From: Pseudoalteromonas gelatinilytica
GTDB lineage: Bacteria > Pseudomonadota > Gammaproteobacteria > Enterobacterales > Alteromonadaceae
Assembly (NCBI RefSeq): GCF_001641615.1
Contig: NZ_LRRU01000020.1
Location: 392,525-456,524 of the forward strand
Length of the DNA stretch: 64,000 nt
Reading direction: 5' to 3'
The notes beneath the pieces are model-generated. The model made no database searches, was not told the origin of the DNA, and was given only the letters and a program-made list of their open reading frames with translations. Below, one piece after another: positions 8,892-19,619 of this stretch (positions are counted from its first letter, which is position 1; each line of letters opens with the position of its first letter). The position numbers were made by a program, and so were the translations under genes.

Positions 8892-9542
8892 TTATTCAAT
8901 GTTCCAAGCTGTTGCAAAGTGGTCTGTTGCTAAGCTGTGCGCTTCAACAATTTCGGCCTTTGTGCATTCAACCATTACGCCCGTTGGCACATCAGTTGTT
9001 GACCAAGGTATAGTGTCGTCTTCGGCAAGCTGCCAGTGCTTAATAAGTGCGTTAGCCATACGTGTAATGCTCTGTTCATCAGCATCAAAGGTTTTGCCCG
9101 TTGATATTTCAATCACGGCATTATCAATTTGGCTTTGTCGCTGTAATTTAAAAATCGTTACTTTGTACGGTTCGAGTACTTCATCAACCGTTCTGACTGC
9201 AGGTCGAACAGGTTCTGTAGGTAGCGCTTTGGGTTCAACTTCAATCAAGGTGCCATCTTCGGTTGGAATAGGGTCAGGCAAGTTTGCGTTGTACTGTTCG
9301 GCTTCGTTTAGTTCAACTAGATAGTCGTAGTACTTACTGGCCCATTCCCATTGCTCGCTATCAATAAACTCTTGAGCAAAGGCATTAATTACATTAACGG
9401 GCTGACCTAAAGAAATGACACGTAACAAATCCTTTTCAGTTTTTGGGACGTGTCCTGTCTTAAGTGTTGGTAAACCAAGATCGCTTAAGATTGGTTCGTT
9501 ATTTTCATCTAATAAAATGAATTCGAGTATCTTGTTATGCAT
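8892..9542 (-). CDS. Tail fibre assembly/DUF4376-type protein
   Basis: 216 aa. The C-terminal 100 residues match the DUF4376 pattern: an amphipathic start (RQSQIDNAVIEISTGKTFDAD), then TRMANALIKHW and a C-terminal CTKAEIVEAHSLA. This domain occurs in small proteins encoded beside phage tail fibres. The middle is Pro/Glu-rich (PDPIPTEDGTLIEVEPKALP). It overlaps the large fibre gene by 8 bp, so the two are translationally linked. A role in fibre folding or attachment is inferred from position. Confidence 0.6.
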   Translation of the reverse strand: MHNKILEFILLDENNEPILSDLGLPTLKTGHVPKTEKDLLRVISLGQPVNVINAFAQEFIDSEQWEWASKYYDYLVELNEAEQYNANLPDPIPTEDGTLIEVEPKALPTEPVRPAVRTVDEVLEPYKVTIFKLQRQSQIDNAVIEISTGKTFDADEQSITRMANALIKHWQLAEDDTIPWSTTDVPTGVMVECTKAEIVEAHSLATDHFATAWNIE

Positions 9543-12402
9543 AACGTAAAACTCCTAATGGCTCAGCGCTTCTTGCAGTTCCTACAATCACACTCGTTGC
9601 ATTGTCATTAATAGTGGTGGAAAGGTTAGGAACAATTGGGATTTGGCTATCTGAATCTCCCCAATTACTTCCGCTGCACACCAGTTCTATAAAGTTAAAC
9701 TGGGCGTATAACAGACCGTCTTCTTCAAAGACCGAAGACAACACTTTAATACCTAGTGCGCCCGACTCACGGTTATCGAGGTCTATTGGAGCATGTGTAA
9801 CACCCGCGATCAGGTTTGTTTGTGGGCTAATATTCAAATTAAGTGTTGGGGCATAACCTTTGTGATTATTTGAATACGTGTTTTTTAATACCTTACCAAT
9901 TAATGATTCAGCAAAGGTTGACCCAAAGGTCACAATGTCACGAACTGTATAGAAAACATCAAAGTATTCTAAGGCTCCTTTCACATCACTTTCGGTTGTG
10001 ACTTTCGCTTTATAGCGGTAATTCAGAATAGAAATAATGTGGCTAGGATCAATGAACATATCATTTTTCACCGTGTCAGGTGAGGACGTTGACTTCCCAT
10101 AATTATCAGCAAGTTCTGCTTTCCAAATTCGATTAGCTGAGATAGAGCTAACCAACTTGCGGGTTGCTTCTACCCGCGTAGATTGGGCCATGGATGGGTG
10201 ACGCCAACCACCAACCCAACCAAGGGCCAGTGTTGGCTCATTGAAGAAATTAACAGGGTCAATTACAACATCGTTTCGCTCAATGCTGCCTCTAAGCGAA
10301 GTATCCGTCTTTTTAAGGTGGACCACTAATCCGTTTACTTTACAGCCATTGTCTTGACCTTCGGTTTGAAGAAATGCTGCACCAATTCTCGTTACCGTGG
10401 ACTTAACATAAGTACCAGCTTCTGTTTCACAGTAGATCTCATCACCAACAGCAAAGTTACTCGTTTCATTACCATCAAAATCAATATATGTATTGTTATT
10501 TGTGTTGGTTGAACTTTGATAAATCATTACTTGAGTTTCACGTTCAAGACCTGGTGCCAAATCTCCTTGCATTTCGTTTACACGTTTCTTAGCTTGGGTA
10601 ATTGTGATCCCTTTAGCTGAGTAACGCATATCTCTAGAAATTCCACCTTGACCACCATTATAAACAGTGTCATGAAAACGGTTGTCTAAACGTGAAAGAA
10701 TCCCCTCACCATTGGCCGTTGTACCAATGTTACCCGTTTGTTCATTCGTTGATTTAATACCACCGTCAGAGGCTAGGATAAAATTATCTGCTACAGTGTT
10801 GGCTACTAACGCATCACTTGACCAATAGTTACGTTTTAGTGAGTTACCAGAGTTAGAGGCAATCCAAGCGGCACCATACGGGTTGCTTAAATTGTTTGCC
10901 CCTTGGTTCAATCGATTAAAACAACCAATAACCAAGGCATAACACTCACCATCAGCAACGTTTAGATTTGTCGGTAAACTTGCACCACTTTGTGTTGCAA
11001 CATAAAGCCCTTTTAAATCCTTAAGATCTCGGCCTTTGTAATTTTCACGGAATGTACGATTGTTGATATTTGAAAACGACCCCGTAACACCACCCGTAAA
11101 AGTATTAATATCAGAATCAATACTGTCTAAGTTACCTTGCGGTTTTACATAAGCTTCGGCTGAAAACATGAATGGATCAGAGTACGTTTTAACCGCTTTT
11201 CGTGCATCAATAGCAAGCCAATCACCATTACCAGCACCTTTAATAAATCGAACTCTAATGCAGTACTGGTACCATTTACCTGTTCGGTCATCAAACATAA
11301 TATAATGCTTAAGATTGGCGGCAATTGTTTTACGCTGTGTATCAGTGGCAGTGAGCCAATTAATACCTTTACCTACACGAGTATCACCTTTATAAAAACC
11401 AAAATAACTTGATGGCCGCGTCGTATTTTGAACCGTATTGATACCCTCAATTTTAGAGGCGGTACTTTGAATTGCACCGTAAGCATACACAAAAGGATCT
11501 GCTTCGGTTATTTCACGTTTGAACATTTCAATAAATGGTACGTCTTGACGACGTATAACCACTTTATTTGTTGCTGTTTCTGAAGCAAAAGCAATAGCAG
11601 CACTGGCATGTTTTACACTTAAACCCGTTGCAGTATCAAAGGTTCGTGTCCCGTCTTCGGCTTCAGGCATGTGAAGTGTTGCTTCAAGGTGGGCAGCATC
11701 CGTTGCAATGTCTTTTAAATTAAACTCAAGCCCAGCTACAACTATTATAGCTTCGCCTGTTTCAGCGGTTCCACCCGTATTGGCATCGTCAATTTTTCGA
11801 CCCATATATAATTGATTTGATTTTAAATCGTTGGCGACCCATAACCCTTGGGCTAAGTTTAAATTTGATACCTGAGTTTCTCGGCCCAATGAAATAAACC
11901 CATTGTCATACCTAGCCAAGTTTGCTTTGCGTAGCGCTTCTATGTCCTTAGTTCGTAATGCCCACGGGAAGGGATGGGTGGCATCCATTTGTGCTTGGGC
12001 TTCATTTTCAATTTGCTTAAGGGTTTTAACTGTTGTGGTTGTACCGTCTTGATTACTAAACGTGACGGTACCTGTTTTGGTTTGCCAGTCCTGCATTGCA
12101 GTAAAATTGTTATTCACCAATAGATTTGCATTTGTCAGTGCATCTACAGCTTTCTTAAATGCACCAGTAGTAGGGATCACAATACATTTCTGATTGTTTT
12201 GATTGCTGTTAGGCCAGTTCTCAACAAGTTCTATTAATTGCTCGTTGGTTGCACTGACATAAGCGCGATTGATTTCAACAATGAAGTTGGCGATAACTAA
12301 AAAGTCACCATCACCCACATTAGCGATACTTTCGCCGCTATTGATTTTAACGACTTTAGAGCCGTTATTAATGCTGGCCTGTGAGGCTGTAAAAGCTGCC
12401 AT
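9535..12402 (-). CDS. Large tail fibre/receptor-binding candidate
   Basis: 955 aa with no signal peptide or membrane segment. I do not recognise a family. It is encoded directly behind the central tail fibre gene (2-bp gap) and ahead of an assembly-type protein, which is where receptor-binding proteins of siphophages lie. The N-terminal 140 residues may be the attachment part. The middle is Asn/Gly/Thr-rich and beta-prone (near residues 440-720). The host receptor cannot be guessed. Confidence 0.6.
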   Translation of the reverse strand: MAAFTASQASINNGSKVVKINSGESIANVGDGDFLVIANFIVEINRAYVSATNEQLIELVENWPNSNQNNQKCIVIPTTGAFKKAVDALTNANLLVNNNFTAMQDWQTKTGTVTFSNQDGTTTTVKTLKQIENEAQAQMDATHPFPWALRTKDIEALRKANLARYDNGFISLGRETQVSNLNLAQGLWVANDLKSNQLYMGRKIDDANTGGTAETGEAIIVVAGLEFNLKDIATDAAHLEATLHMPEAEDGTRTFDTATGLSVKHASAAIAFASETATNKVVIRRQDVPFIEMFKREITEADPFVYAYGAIQSTASKIEGINTVQNTTRPSSYFGFYKGDTRVGKGINWLTATDTQRKTIAANLKHYIMFDDRTGKWYQYCIRVRFIKGAGNGDWLAIDARKAVKTYSDPFMFSAEAYVKPQGNLDSIDSDINTFTGGVTGSFSNINNRTFRENYKGRDLKDLKGLYVATQSGASLPTNLNVADGECYALVIGCFNRLNQGANNLSNPYGAAWIASNSGNSLKRNYWSSDALVANTVADNFILASDGGIKSTNEQTGNIGTTANGEGILSRLDNRFHDTVYNGGQGGISRDMRYSAKGITITQAKKRVNEMQGDLAPGLERETQVMIYQSSTNTNNNTYIDFDGNETSNFAVGDEIYCETEAGTYVKSTVTRIGAAFLQTEGQDNGCKVNGLVVHLKKTDTSLRGSIERNDVVIDPVNFFNEPTLALGWVGGWRHPSMAQSTRVEATRKLVSSISANRIWKAELADNYGKSTSSPDTVKNDMFIDPSHIISILNYRYKAKVTTESDVKGALEYFDVFYTVRDIVTFGSTFAESLIGKVLKNTYSNNHKGYAPTLNLNISPQTNLIAGVTHAPIDLDNRESGALGIKVLSSVFEEDGLLYAQFNFIELVCSGSNWGDSDSQIPIVPNLSTTINDNATSVIVGTARSAEPLGVLRYA

Positions 12403-12404
12403 AG

Positions 12405-15400
12405 TTAGTCCTCTGTCGATACTAATGTTAGTTTTTGAGTTGGTTTATAACTACCGCTTGTTGCCAGTGCATTGCGGCTCGTTATAGCGAGTTTGTAAGT
12501 TCTATCGGTGGTTGTTTTCTTGTTGTCTGTATAGGTGAATGAACCGGAACAGCTTTGCGTGCCAATCCAGTCATACATGTTTGATTCACCGTCATAGATA
12601 TTGTGTACGCCAGATTCACCCGTGAAACTTTGCGTTTTACGGGTAATCCAACTGCCCGATACATTCTCATAAAGAGCAATGGTGTATGATGGTTCTGAAG
12701 GCGCTGAAACAGGTGAACTGCTTCGGCCTGAGCCACGCGAAGTGGCCATAAGAGAACACACGATATCTATAACGCCACCATTTGAACCGAATGGTCCAAT
12801 TGTTACATTGGCTGTAGATGAAAGGTCCGACGTTGTTAGTGCAGTGCTTAATACACCGGATGAAATAGCGCCACCGAAGTAGGCATTACCAGCAGTATCT
12901 TTCCACTCAATCGCATTTGCTTTAGTAAGTGCGGCTAAGTTCGGAAGGCCCGCACTCATGATTTTTGGCCCAAACCAATACCAAAGGTTATCTGGACCAA
13001 AGCCAGTGGCGAGTTCAATTTTCATGAACGCACCGCCTATCAAGTCAATGCGCGGTGATTCCATACGTGAACCAGCTCGAATTGCACGTGCATCAAGGGT
13101 ATCGTCGATAATGGCGCTGCCATGTACTTGTAATGTGTAACTAACCCACGAAGAACCATTAAATCGTTTTGTCGTTTGAATAGCTGGGTCGGATGATTTG
13201 TAAATCGTGACACGATCATGAATAACGGGTGAGCCTGGTACGTTCGCATTCGCGACTGAATCAGACCACGCTCCTGATGATGTCGCTACATCAACAGTGA
13301 TAGAACCACGAGTACCATCAGCGCCATCTTGACCGTTTAGACCATCGTTTCCGTCTTGGCCATCATTACCATTTTGCCCGTCAGCGCCTTTATCACCTTT
13401 AATGATGTATTCGACAGGTGAGGACCACCCCGTATTAGTCCAGGCATTATCTACTAATCGCCAACGTGTTTTTGACACCCAGGTAATTTGCCCATCGATA
13501 TAAACAGGGGTATCAGACCAATAAGTAGGGAAGGTTTCAGATGTGCCATTAAAAGAACCACCTGATGGTGTTGAAGGTTTAGATGGAGCAGCTATAAATA
13601 TGTAACTAACAAAGCTGCCGTCATTACCATCAAAGTAATCTGTGCCTTTAACTGGTGTATAACCGTCTGAACCGTTTTCTCCATCTTCGCCATCGCTTAC
13701 AATTACACTATTACCTTCACCGTCGGTGATTGTGTAGGTACCATCCCCGTTATTTGTAACTGTTGGTATAGGAGCATTTTCACCATCACGGATTGTTATT
13801 TGCTCGGTACCATTACTGATAGTGTAAGAACCGTCAGGGTTCGTAGAGAATGTTGGTGTGATCCCATCTTTGCCGTCTTGACCATCGATGCCATTTGTAC
13901 CATCTTTACCATCTTGCGCTTTGATATCATCAAGGTTTCGTACTGTGTGGCCATCACTCAGAACTAAACGGCCTTTAAATACATGTACAGGATTAGACGG
14001 GTCGGTGTTATCAATATAAGAGGTCGGATAGAACTGACCATCAACGACAACACCAAACCGGAGCAGGTCGGCACCAATATCAATGTTGCCTGTCTCGCCA
14101 TCGTTGTAACCGGCTATCGAGACAATGCGCCCGTTGTTGTCGAGCGTCCAGCCGCCACGCGCCACTAATTTACCTTCAACGGTTTCAAACACTTGGCGCA
14201 GCTGCTTAATACTTGCAGTACTTTCACCGTTGCTGATCTGAAGGTTCTCGATATATTCAGCTAATGGGCCTGCAAGCCATGTTCCACCATCCGCCACACA
14301 TTGTACGGCATCCTTTTCACTTGTGATTTGACCTTCAGCATTTACGCAGTAACCAACTGCTGTACGGGTGTATTGCTGGGCTGTTGATACGGCGGCACTT
14401 CTAGCGGCTTCAGTGTCTTCGTCGATTTTTGCTGTTAGCGTTTGTTGTAACTCAGTATAAGCCTGCTCTTGACTTGCAAAGGTTTCTGCCACTTCATCAA
14501 ATTGCGAAATAGTATCGGCAACGAACGATTCAAACTCTTGGTCGCGAAGTGTGTTCGCTTCATCAATCGTCGCTATCGCCGTTGTAACATCACTAAAACG
14601 GGCACTCACATTTTCAAACGTTGCTTGATAACGTTGGTCGCGTATTACACTTGATTGGTATTGGTTAGATACCGCTTGATTTAAGCTCGTAATAATTGCT
14701 TTGCTGTCGTTAAACAGCGCAGCCAGTTCCAGCTGCTGCTGTGCCAGGCTTTCAACTTCTGTTGTTTGGGCTTGTAGTTTTTCGTTTGCAAAGGCTGCTT
14801 TAACGTCGAGCTCTGCAAGTTCGTTATCACGAATTAAGGCATTATATGCAGCAATCACAGCGTTTAAGTCACTTGCTTGCTGCGCTTGGTTTAAGCCTTG
14901 AATTTGCATGATACTTGTCGATATTGAGCCTTCAGCGGCATCTAAGCGCTCTTGTACGTCTGAAAACTTAGCGTCTACACCGTCTTCTTGTTCGTTATAT
15001 GCAGTAATACGCTGTGCAATGTAAGCCTCAGCACCATTAATAAACTGTTGAGCGTTGTTTGCTTTTTGGAGAGTGTCATTGTCTGCAAATTGCTGAAGGG
15101 TCGCGCTGATTTTGTATGTAGCATCAAATGTATTTAGTGACTGCTGTACATTACTTTGAGTTTGGAAGCCTTGCAGCGTAACCCATGCCGCGCTAATTTC
15201 TACAGCTCTTTGAACTGCAGGACCATCAACCCACGTATGTCCTGCGGCATCACAGGCTACGGCATCATCTTCATCAACACGGTTTCCTTGTTCATCAACA
15301 CAATAACCAGTTACAGCGCGAGTAAACTCATTGGCTGTGGCAAGCATGGCTAAATCTTGGGTTTGAAACTCAATACGTAACTGAGAACCCATGCTTGCAC

Positions 15401-18400
15401 GGGCTTGCTGCTCTGTTAATAATGCTTCATCAAGGGTGCTTATATCTGTTTCAGCTTCGCCCATGCGAACGCTTAGTTGCTGCTGTGCTGTGGCCGTTAC
15501 ACTAATATCATCGGCATTTGCTTGTATTAAATCATACGCAAAGGCGATGTTATCGTTGATACCATTTGGTTTATTAACAAATTGCGTAATGATGTTTTCA
15601 ATAGTGCCATTGGCAGCATCAACCCATTGCTTTGCTTCTTTGGCTGCGTCAATAATGCCATCTTCGTTGATTTGCTGAATGGTCGCTGTAACACCGTATT
15701 GGCTATCAAGTGTGCTGATAAACTGCTCTACATTAGACGCTGTTTGATAACCCTTATCTGTGACAAATACCGCCGTATATTCATTGATGAGATCTATCAA
15801 TGGACCATCAATCCATTGATGACCTGCAGCGATACATGCCATTGCATCTATTTCATCTACGCGGTTTCCTTGTGCATCAACACAATAGCCCACCATTGCC
15901 GTTAATTGCTCATTCGCCTGGGCAACTGAGCGTTCACCTTCACGTGTAATTTCAGCGCGCAGGGTACGTTCAGCGCTACTGCGTGCTGAGCGCTCATTAG
16001 CAAAAGCTTGGTTTAAGCTTGTTAAATAGGCTTGGTTTTGTGCAAAAGCACTAACAAGCTCTAATTGTTGCGATGAAATAGAGGCAACATCATTGGTAAC
16101 AGCAGTGAGCTTTTCATTAGCAACAGCTAAGCTATAGCCTTGCTCAGCTAAATCCTTGTCTTGTTGCAGCTGGTTATATGCCTGGATAATGTCTGCTAAG
16201 CCCTGGCTTTTAACATCAAGTTCAAGGCCGCTGATTTGGCTAACACTTTGGCTTATTTCGCCCTGGATTGCGTCTAGGCTTCGCTCAGCAGTCGCAATTC
16301 GCTCATTAACGCCATTTTCACTGTTTAAAACACTGTTTACTTGCTCGCGTATCTTGGCATTAGCACCATCAATCCAAGTTTGTGCGGCATTCGCCTTTAA
16401 GATTGTGTCGTTGTCAGAAAATGACTGTAATACAGCACTAATATTGTATTGGGTATTAAACGAGTCTATTAACGCTTGAACGTTACTTTGCGTTTGAAAG
16501 CCTAGTGCATTGACCCAAGCCGTGGTTGCGTACTGGGCCATGATACCGGTGCGCGCATTTATATCATTTTCAAGTGTTGTCGTGCGCGCGGTAATGTCAG
16601 CAAGGGCCAAGTCGTTCGCGCCACGTTTACCAACTTCTATCGAGTCGATATCACATGAGCCTAAATCAAACGCAAGGCTAGTGATTGTACCCGCATAACC
16701 TGCTGTGCCAGTTGCATCAAGGGTCAACGTTTCCCAATCATCCGTCGTTGGCTCACGTAAATGGAGTAGGGTAGCGCCACCATTAAAGGTGATATTCCCT
16801 TTCCATGTTGAGCCCGTATGCTTACGCACACGAATACGAAACATCGGGTTTTCTGATGCATCAAAGCTGACTGTTGGTGTCACAATTTGGCTCGTCGCGA
16901 CAATATAGCCTTGTGCGTTATGGCTATCCGTGCCCGTAAAGCCTTCAACGCCTGTATTAAATTGCCAGCTGTAGGCAGGCTGTAATGCTGCAAGGGCACC
17001 GGCTATTTGGCCTTCAACTTGTGCAAAGGTCGCCCGTTGATTGATTTGGGCCGCTTGAATGACTAACGTTGCTTCGGCTTGCGTAATACGGTTTTGTGAT
17101 TGCGCTATTTGCTTCGCATTGAGCGTAATTTTACTTTCTGCACCTTCAATAAGTAGCTGGGCGCTTTCAAAGCTTTCATCTGTGTAGGCATATGCTCGAT
17201 TAACGATAGTGCCGGTATCTTGATCAACATACACAGCCGCATCGATTAAACGCTCATTGTTAAACGCTCTGCGTTCGTATTCATTACGCCAATTTGTATA
17301 AGCGCTCGATACATCGATGAGCGTTAAGCCTAAGTCCTGCTGCTGTAGGCGCTGGTTTTCAATAGCGATTTGATTAATTTTGATTAGCGCAGGTAGGCTG
17401 TTGTTCTTTGTTGCATCCAGTACTTCAGTGACACGCTCTAAATCATTTATTTTACTGTTTGATTGTGCAAGCTGGCTTTGTAAGTTGTTTGGGTTCTCTT
17501 CATCAATGACCTCTACTTTTTCAGCAAGGCCCGTAATCGCATCAATATTCTTAGCAATAAGCGATGGTAAGTTATTCTCTGTTTCAGGGCGTAAACGGTC
17601 GACTTGCTGATTAATATCGTTAATTAAATTTTGTGCTTCTTGGCTTAAACGCGTAAGGGGAAGCTCGTTGATAAACTCGGTTAAGTCGACTGTCGTTGTA
17701 GTGGCCGATACATCCACCCACGCGGATGAACCTAAGTGGTTCACACTGCGTACTCTAAAGTTGTATTCGGTTTCGCTCTTCAAACCAATGCGGTTATAAA
17801 TCTGTGCTAAAACACGTTCACCCGATTGCGGCTGTGCGGTTGTCCCTAAGAACTCCCATTCAAACTGGGTACCAATGCCTGCAGCAGCAAGCTCGGCTGT
17901 CAGGGTGATTTGATTGTAATCAGCTAGTACGTGCACAACCGGTATCGATGGGGTAAGTACGCTAAACTGCACACCGACTGTATCAGAGCGTTGGCCAAAA
18001 ATATTTCTAGCGCTAATACGAGCCGTGTATTCACCAAGTGCCAGCTTAGGGATAGTGACTTGTGTGTACGTTACAGTTGTTTTAAATACAGGCTCTGTTG
18101 ATGATGTATTAATAAACTCAACATCGTACTCATGTACAGCAAGCGGTGTAGGGTGGTTCCACTTTACAATGCCGTTTCCATCACCATCAATCGTTACCCG
18201 TACATCAAAAATAGGCTGTGGACGGCCCACCAAATAATCACTGTTTGGTGTTAAATCTTGTGCGCCTGGTATTAGGTTATCACCCCACAAGCCTGGGCCA
18301 TCTTCGATACACATTAGCGTTACGCCGCCATCTAAACGAAAACGACGCTCTGTAACTCGGTAGATTTTATTGGTGATCGATTCACTTGGTAAGTTTAAGT

Positions 18401-19619
18401 AAACAGTTCTACCAACAGCTGCAGCCAAACCTTTGTGCTTAAGGGGTAATTCAATTTCACCTAAGCGTGTTTGCTCTAGGTGTATGGTCGCTAAGCGCTG
18501 TGCGGTGGTGCTACTTCTAACAAAGGGGAGCGTTATTGATTTTTCTAGTATCTGATTATCACGTTCCTGGTATGCAGCTGATATCACCGGTGGCGCATCT
18601 GTGCGTTCATAGTTTTGTTCAGGATCAGTGAATGTGGCACGCACAACGTTAGCACGGTCGCGTAAATCCGCGTGCCATTTAATTTTAATGTTACCGTGAA
18701 CATCATCTGTATTAATGGTGTAAGTTGGGTTGCCATACCAAGCACCAACACGCACATACCATTGGCCCATTTGGCGAAAAATCTTACCCGCAAAACAGGC
18801 TTCAAGTTGGTTTAATACATCAAGGGGTTTAGTAGTGAATGTAAAGCTGCCATTGGTTGTATAACGTGGCTCAGTCGTGACATTACCGTCTTTATCAGTA
18901 AACTCGGCCTCTTCATCACATACGTTAATAGCGGCAATCCACCATTCAAGGGGTAAGCGCTCAAAAGGGACTTCATGCGCCCCATAAAAGCGTACATAGT
19001 GCAGGGCACATAACACCGCATTTTGTGACCAAAGCCATGTGGTTTCATCATCAGGGTCTTGATTTGTATCGCGCGGGTCCCACACCCGGGCACCGCGAAT
19101 TAAAAACTCAGTATCGCTAATGCCATCCGGAAAGACTTCACGGTTATTTTCAAACTCAACAAAAATGTGTGCTTGGCCATACCCGATGTGTTCAGCAGTC
19201 CAACCTGCCATTTTAGCAACAGCTTTACTGTTCGCGGTTGTGTGTCGGCCATCACTTAATTCATAGTCCCAGCTCTCGCTTGGGTATTCAGTAAGCGGCT
19301 TATCAGCAATGTAGATTTCTTCGAGGGCATCAATCGGGGCACCATTAATTAGCACCACCATTTGAACAAATTTCTTTTTATCGCGCTCAACTTCAGCTTG
19401 GTGAGCAATAACCCCACCAACACGGTCACGGCCAAAAGTAATGCGGCGTGGTTGGTCTATACCTTTTTGTAAACCTTTAGCAAGTGTTGCAAGGTCCTCT
19501 TCAGGCACATCAGGGGTGAGCGAGTCCCACAATGCGCCCACCGTCTTATCATAGATACTACGACCAATGCCGAATAAGTCGCCGCCAGTGTCTACTACAG
19601 TATCGACAACTTTAGACAT
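12405..19619 (-). CDS. Central tail fibre, gpJ-like, 2404 aa
   Basis: The largest protein in the window. The N-terminal 450 residues follow the phage host-specificity protein J pattern (RITFGRDRVGGVIAHQAEV near 38-56, FECs such as NVVRATFTDPEQNYERTD). A fibronectin-like stretch follows near 470-650, then long alpha-helical, coiled-coil-like stalk regions. Three Cys-containing modules (GYCVDAQGNRVDE type, ending DGP or AGP) lie near residues 1240, 1433 and 1755. Collagen-like Gly-x-Asp runs lie near 1895-1915 and 2073-2103. It should form the tail tip and bind the host surface. It overlaps the preceding gene by 8 bp. Confidence 0.85.
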   Translation of the reverse strand: MSKVVDTVVDTGGDLFGIGRSIYDKTVGALWDSLTPDVPEEDLATLAKGLQKGIDQPRRITFGRDRVGGVIAHQAEVERDKKKFVQMVVLINGAPIDALEEIYIADKPLTEYPSESWDYELSDGRHTTANSKAVAKMAGWTAEHIGYGQAHIFVEFENNREVFPDGISDTEFLIRGARVWDPRDTNQDPDDETTWLWSQNAVLCALHYVRFYGAHEVPFERLPLEWWIAAINVCDEEAEFTDKDGNVTTEPRYTTNGSFTFTTKPLDVLNQLEACFAGKIFRQMGQWYVRVGAWYGNPTYTINTDDVHGNIKIKWHADLRDRANVVRATFTDPEQNYERTDAPPVISAAYQERDNQILEKSITLPFVRSSTTAQRLATIHLEQTRLGEIELPLKHKGLAAAVGRTVYLNLPSESITNKIYRVTERRFRLDGGVTLMCIEDGPGLWGDNLIPGAQDLTPNSDYLVGRPQPIFDVRVTIDGDGNGIVKWNHPTPLAVHEYDVEFINTSSTEPVFKTTVTYTQVTIPKLALGEYTARISARNIFGQRSDTVGVQFSVLTPSIPVVHVLADYNQITLTAELAAAGIGTQFEWEFLGTTAQPQSGERVLAQIYNRIGLKSETEYNFRVRSVNHLGSSAWVDVSATTTTVDLTEFINELPLTRLSQEAQNLINDINQQVDRLRPETENNLPSLIAKNIDAITGLAEKVEVIDEENPNNLQSQLAQSNSKINDLERVTEVLDATKNNSLPALIKINQIAIENQRLQQQDLGLTLIDVSSAYTNWRNEYERRAFNNERLIDAAVYVDQDTGTIVNRAYAYTDESFESAQLLIEGAESKITLNAKQIAQSQNRITQAEATLVIQAAQINQRATFAQVEGQIAGALAALQPAYSWQFNTGVEGFTGTDSHNAQGYIVATSQIVTPTVSFDASENPMFRIRVRKHTGSTWKGNITFNGGATLLHLREPTTDDWETLTLDATGTAGYAGTITSLAFDLGSCDIDSIEVGKRGANDLALADITARTTTLENDINARTGIMAQYATTAWVNALGFQTQSNVQALIDSFNTQYNISAVLQSFSDNDTILKANAAQTWIDGANAKIREQVNSVLNSENGVNERIATAERSLDAIQGEISQSVSQISGLELDVKSQGLADIIQAYNQLQQDKDLAEQGYSLAVANEKLTAVTNDVASISSQQLELVSAFAQNQAYLTSLNQAFANERSARSSAERTLRAEITREGERSVAQANEQLTAMVGYCVDAQGNRVDEIDAMACIAAGHQWIDGPLIDLINEYTAVFVTDKGYQTASNVEQFISTLDSQYGVTATIQQINEDGIIDAAKEAKQWVDAANGTIENIITQFVNKPNGINDNIAFAYDLIQANADDISVTATAQQQLSVRMGEAETDISTLDEALLTEQQARASMGSQLRIEFQTQDLAMLATANEFTRAVTGYCVDEQGNRVDEDDAVACDAAGHTWVDGPAVQRAVEISAAWVTLQGFQTQSNVQQSLNTFDATYKISATLQQFADNDTLQKANNAQQFINGAEAYIAQRITAYNEQEDGVDAKFSDVQERLDAAEGSISTSIMQIQGLNQAQQASDLNAVIAAYNALIRDNELAELDVKAAFANEKLQAQTTEVESLAQQQLELAALFNDSKAIITSLNQAVSNQYQSSVIRDQRYQATFENVSARFSDVTTAIATIDEANTLRDQEFESFVADTISQFDEVAETFASQEQAYTELQQTLTAKIDEDTEAARSAAVSTAQQYTRTAVGYCVNAEGQITSEKDAVQCVADGGTWLAGPLAEYIENLQISNGESTASIKQLRQVFETVEGKLVARGGWTLDNNGRIVSIAGYNDGETGNIDIGADLLRFGVVVDGQFYPTSYIDNTDPSNPVHVFKGRLVLSDGHTVRNLDDIKAQDGKDGTNGIDGQDGKDGITPTFSTNPDGSYTISNGTEQITIRDGENAPIPTVTNNGDGTYTITDGEGNSVIVSDGEDGENGSDGYTPVKGTDYFDGNDGSFVSYIFIAAPSKPSTPSGGSFNGTSETFPTYWSDTPVYIDGQITWVSKTRWRLVDNAWTNTGWSSPVEYIIKGDKGADGQNGNDGQDGNDGLNGQDGADGTRGSITVDVATSSGAWSDSVANANVPGSPVIHDRVTIYKSSDPAIQTTKRFNGSSWVSYTLQVHGSAIIDDTLDARAIRAGSRMESPRIDLIGGAFMKIELATGFGPDNLWYWFGPKIMSAGLPNLAALTKANAIEWKDTAGNAYFGGAISSGVLSTALTTSDLSSTANVTIGPFGSNGGVIDIVCSLMATSRGSGRSSSPVSAPSEPSYTIALYENVSGSWITRKTQSFTGESGVHNIYDGESNMYDWIGTQSCSGSFTYTDNKKTTTDRTYKLAITSRNALATSGSYKPTQKLTLVSTED

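Noticed and set aside
13300..13930. Tandem-like repeats as a possible CRISPR array
   Set aside because: They are in-frame collagen-like codons inside the fibre gene, with no spacer-repeat structure. No CRISPR array is seen in the window.
14701..16900. Several antisense open frames over the tail fibre gene
   Set aside because: They mirror the repeated coding DNA of the 2404-aa fibre, lack ribosome sites and have Ser/Cys-rich compositions typical of antisense frames.
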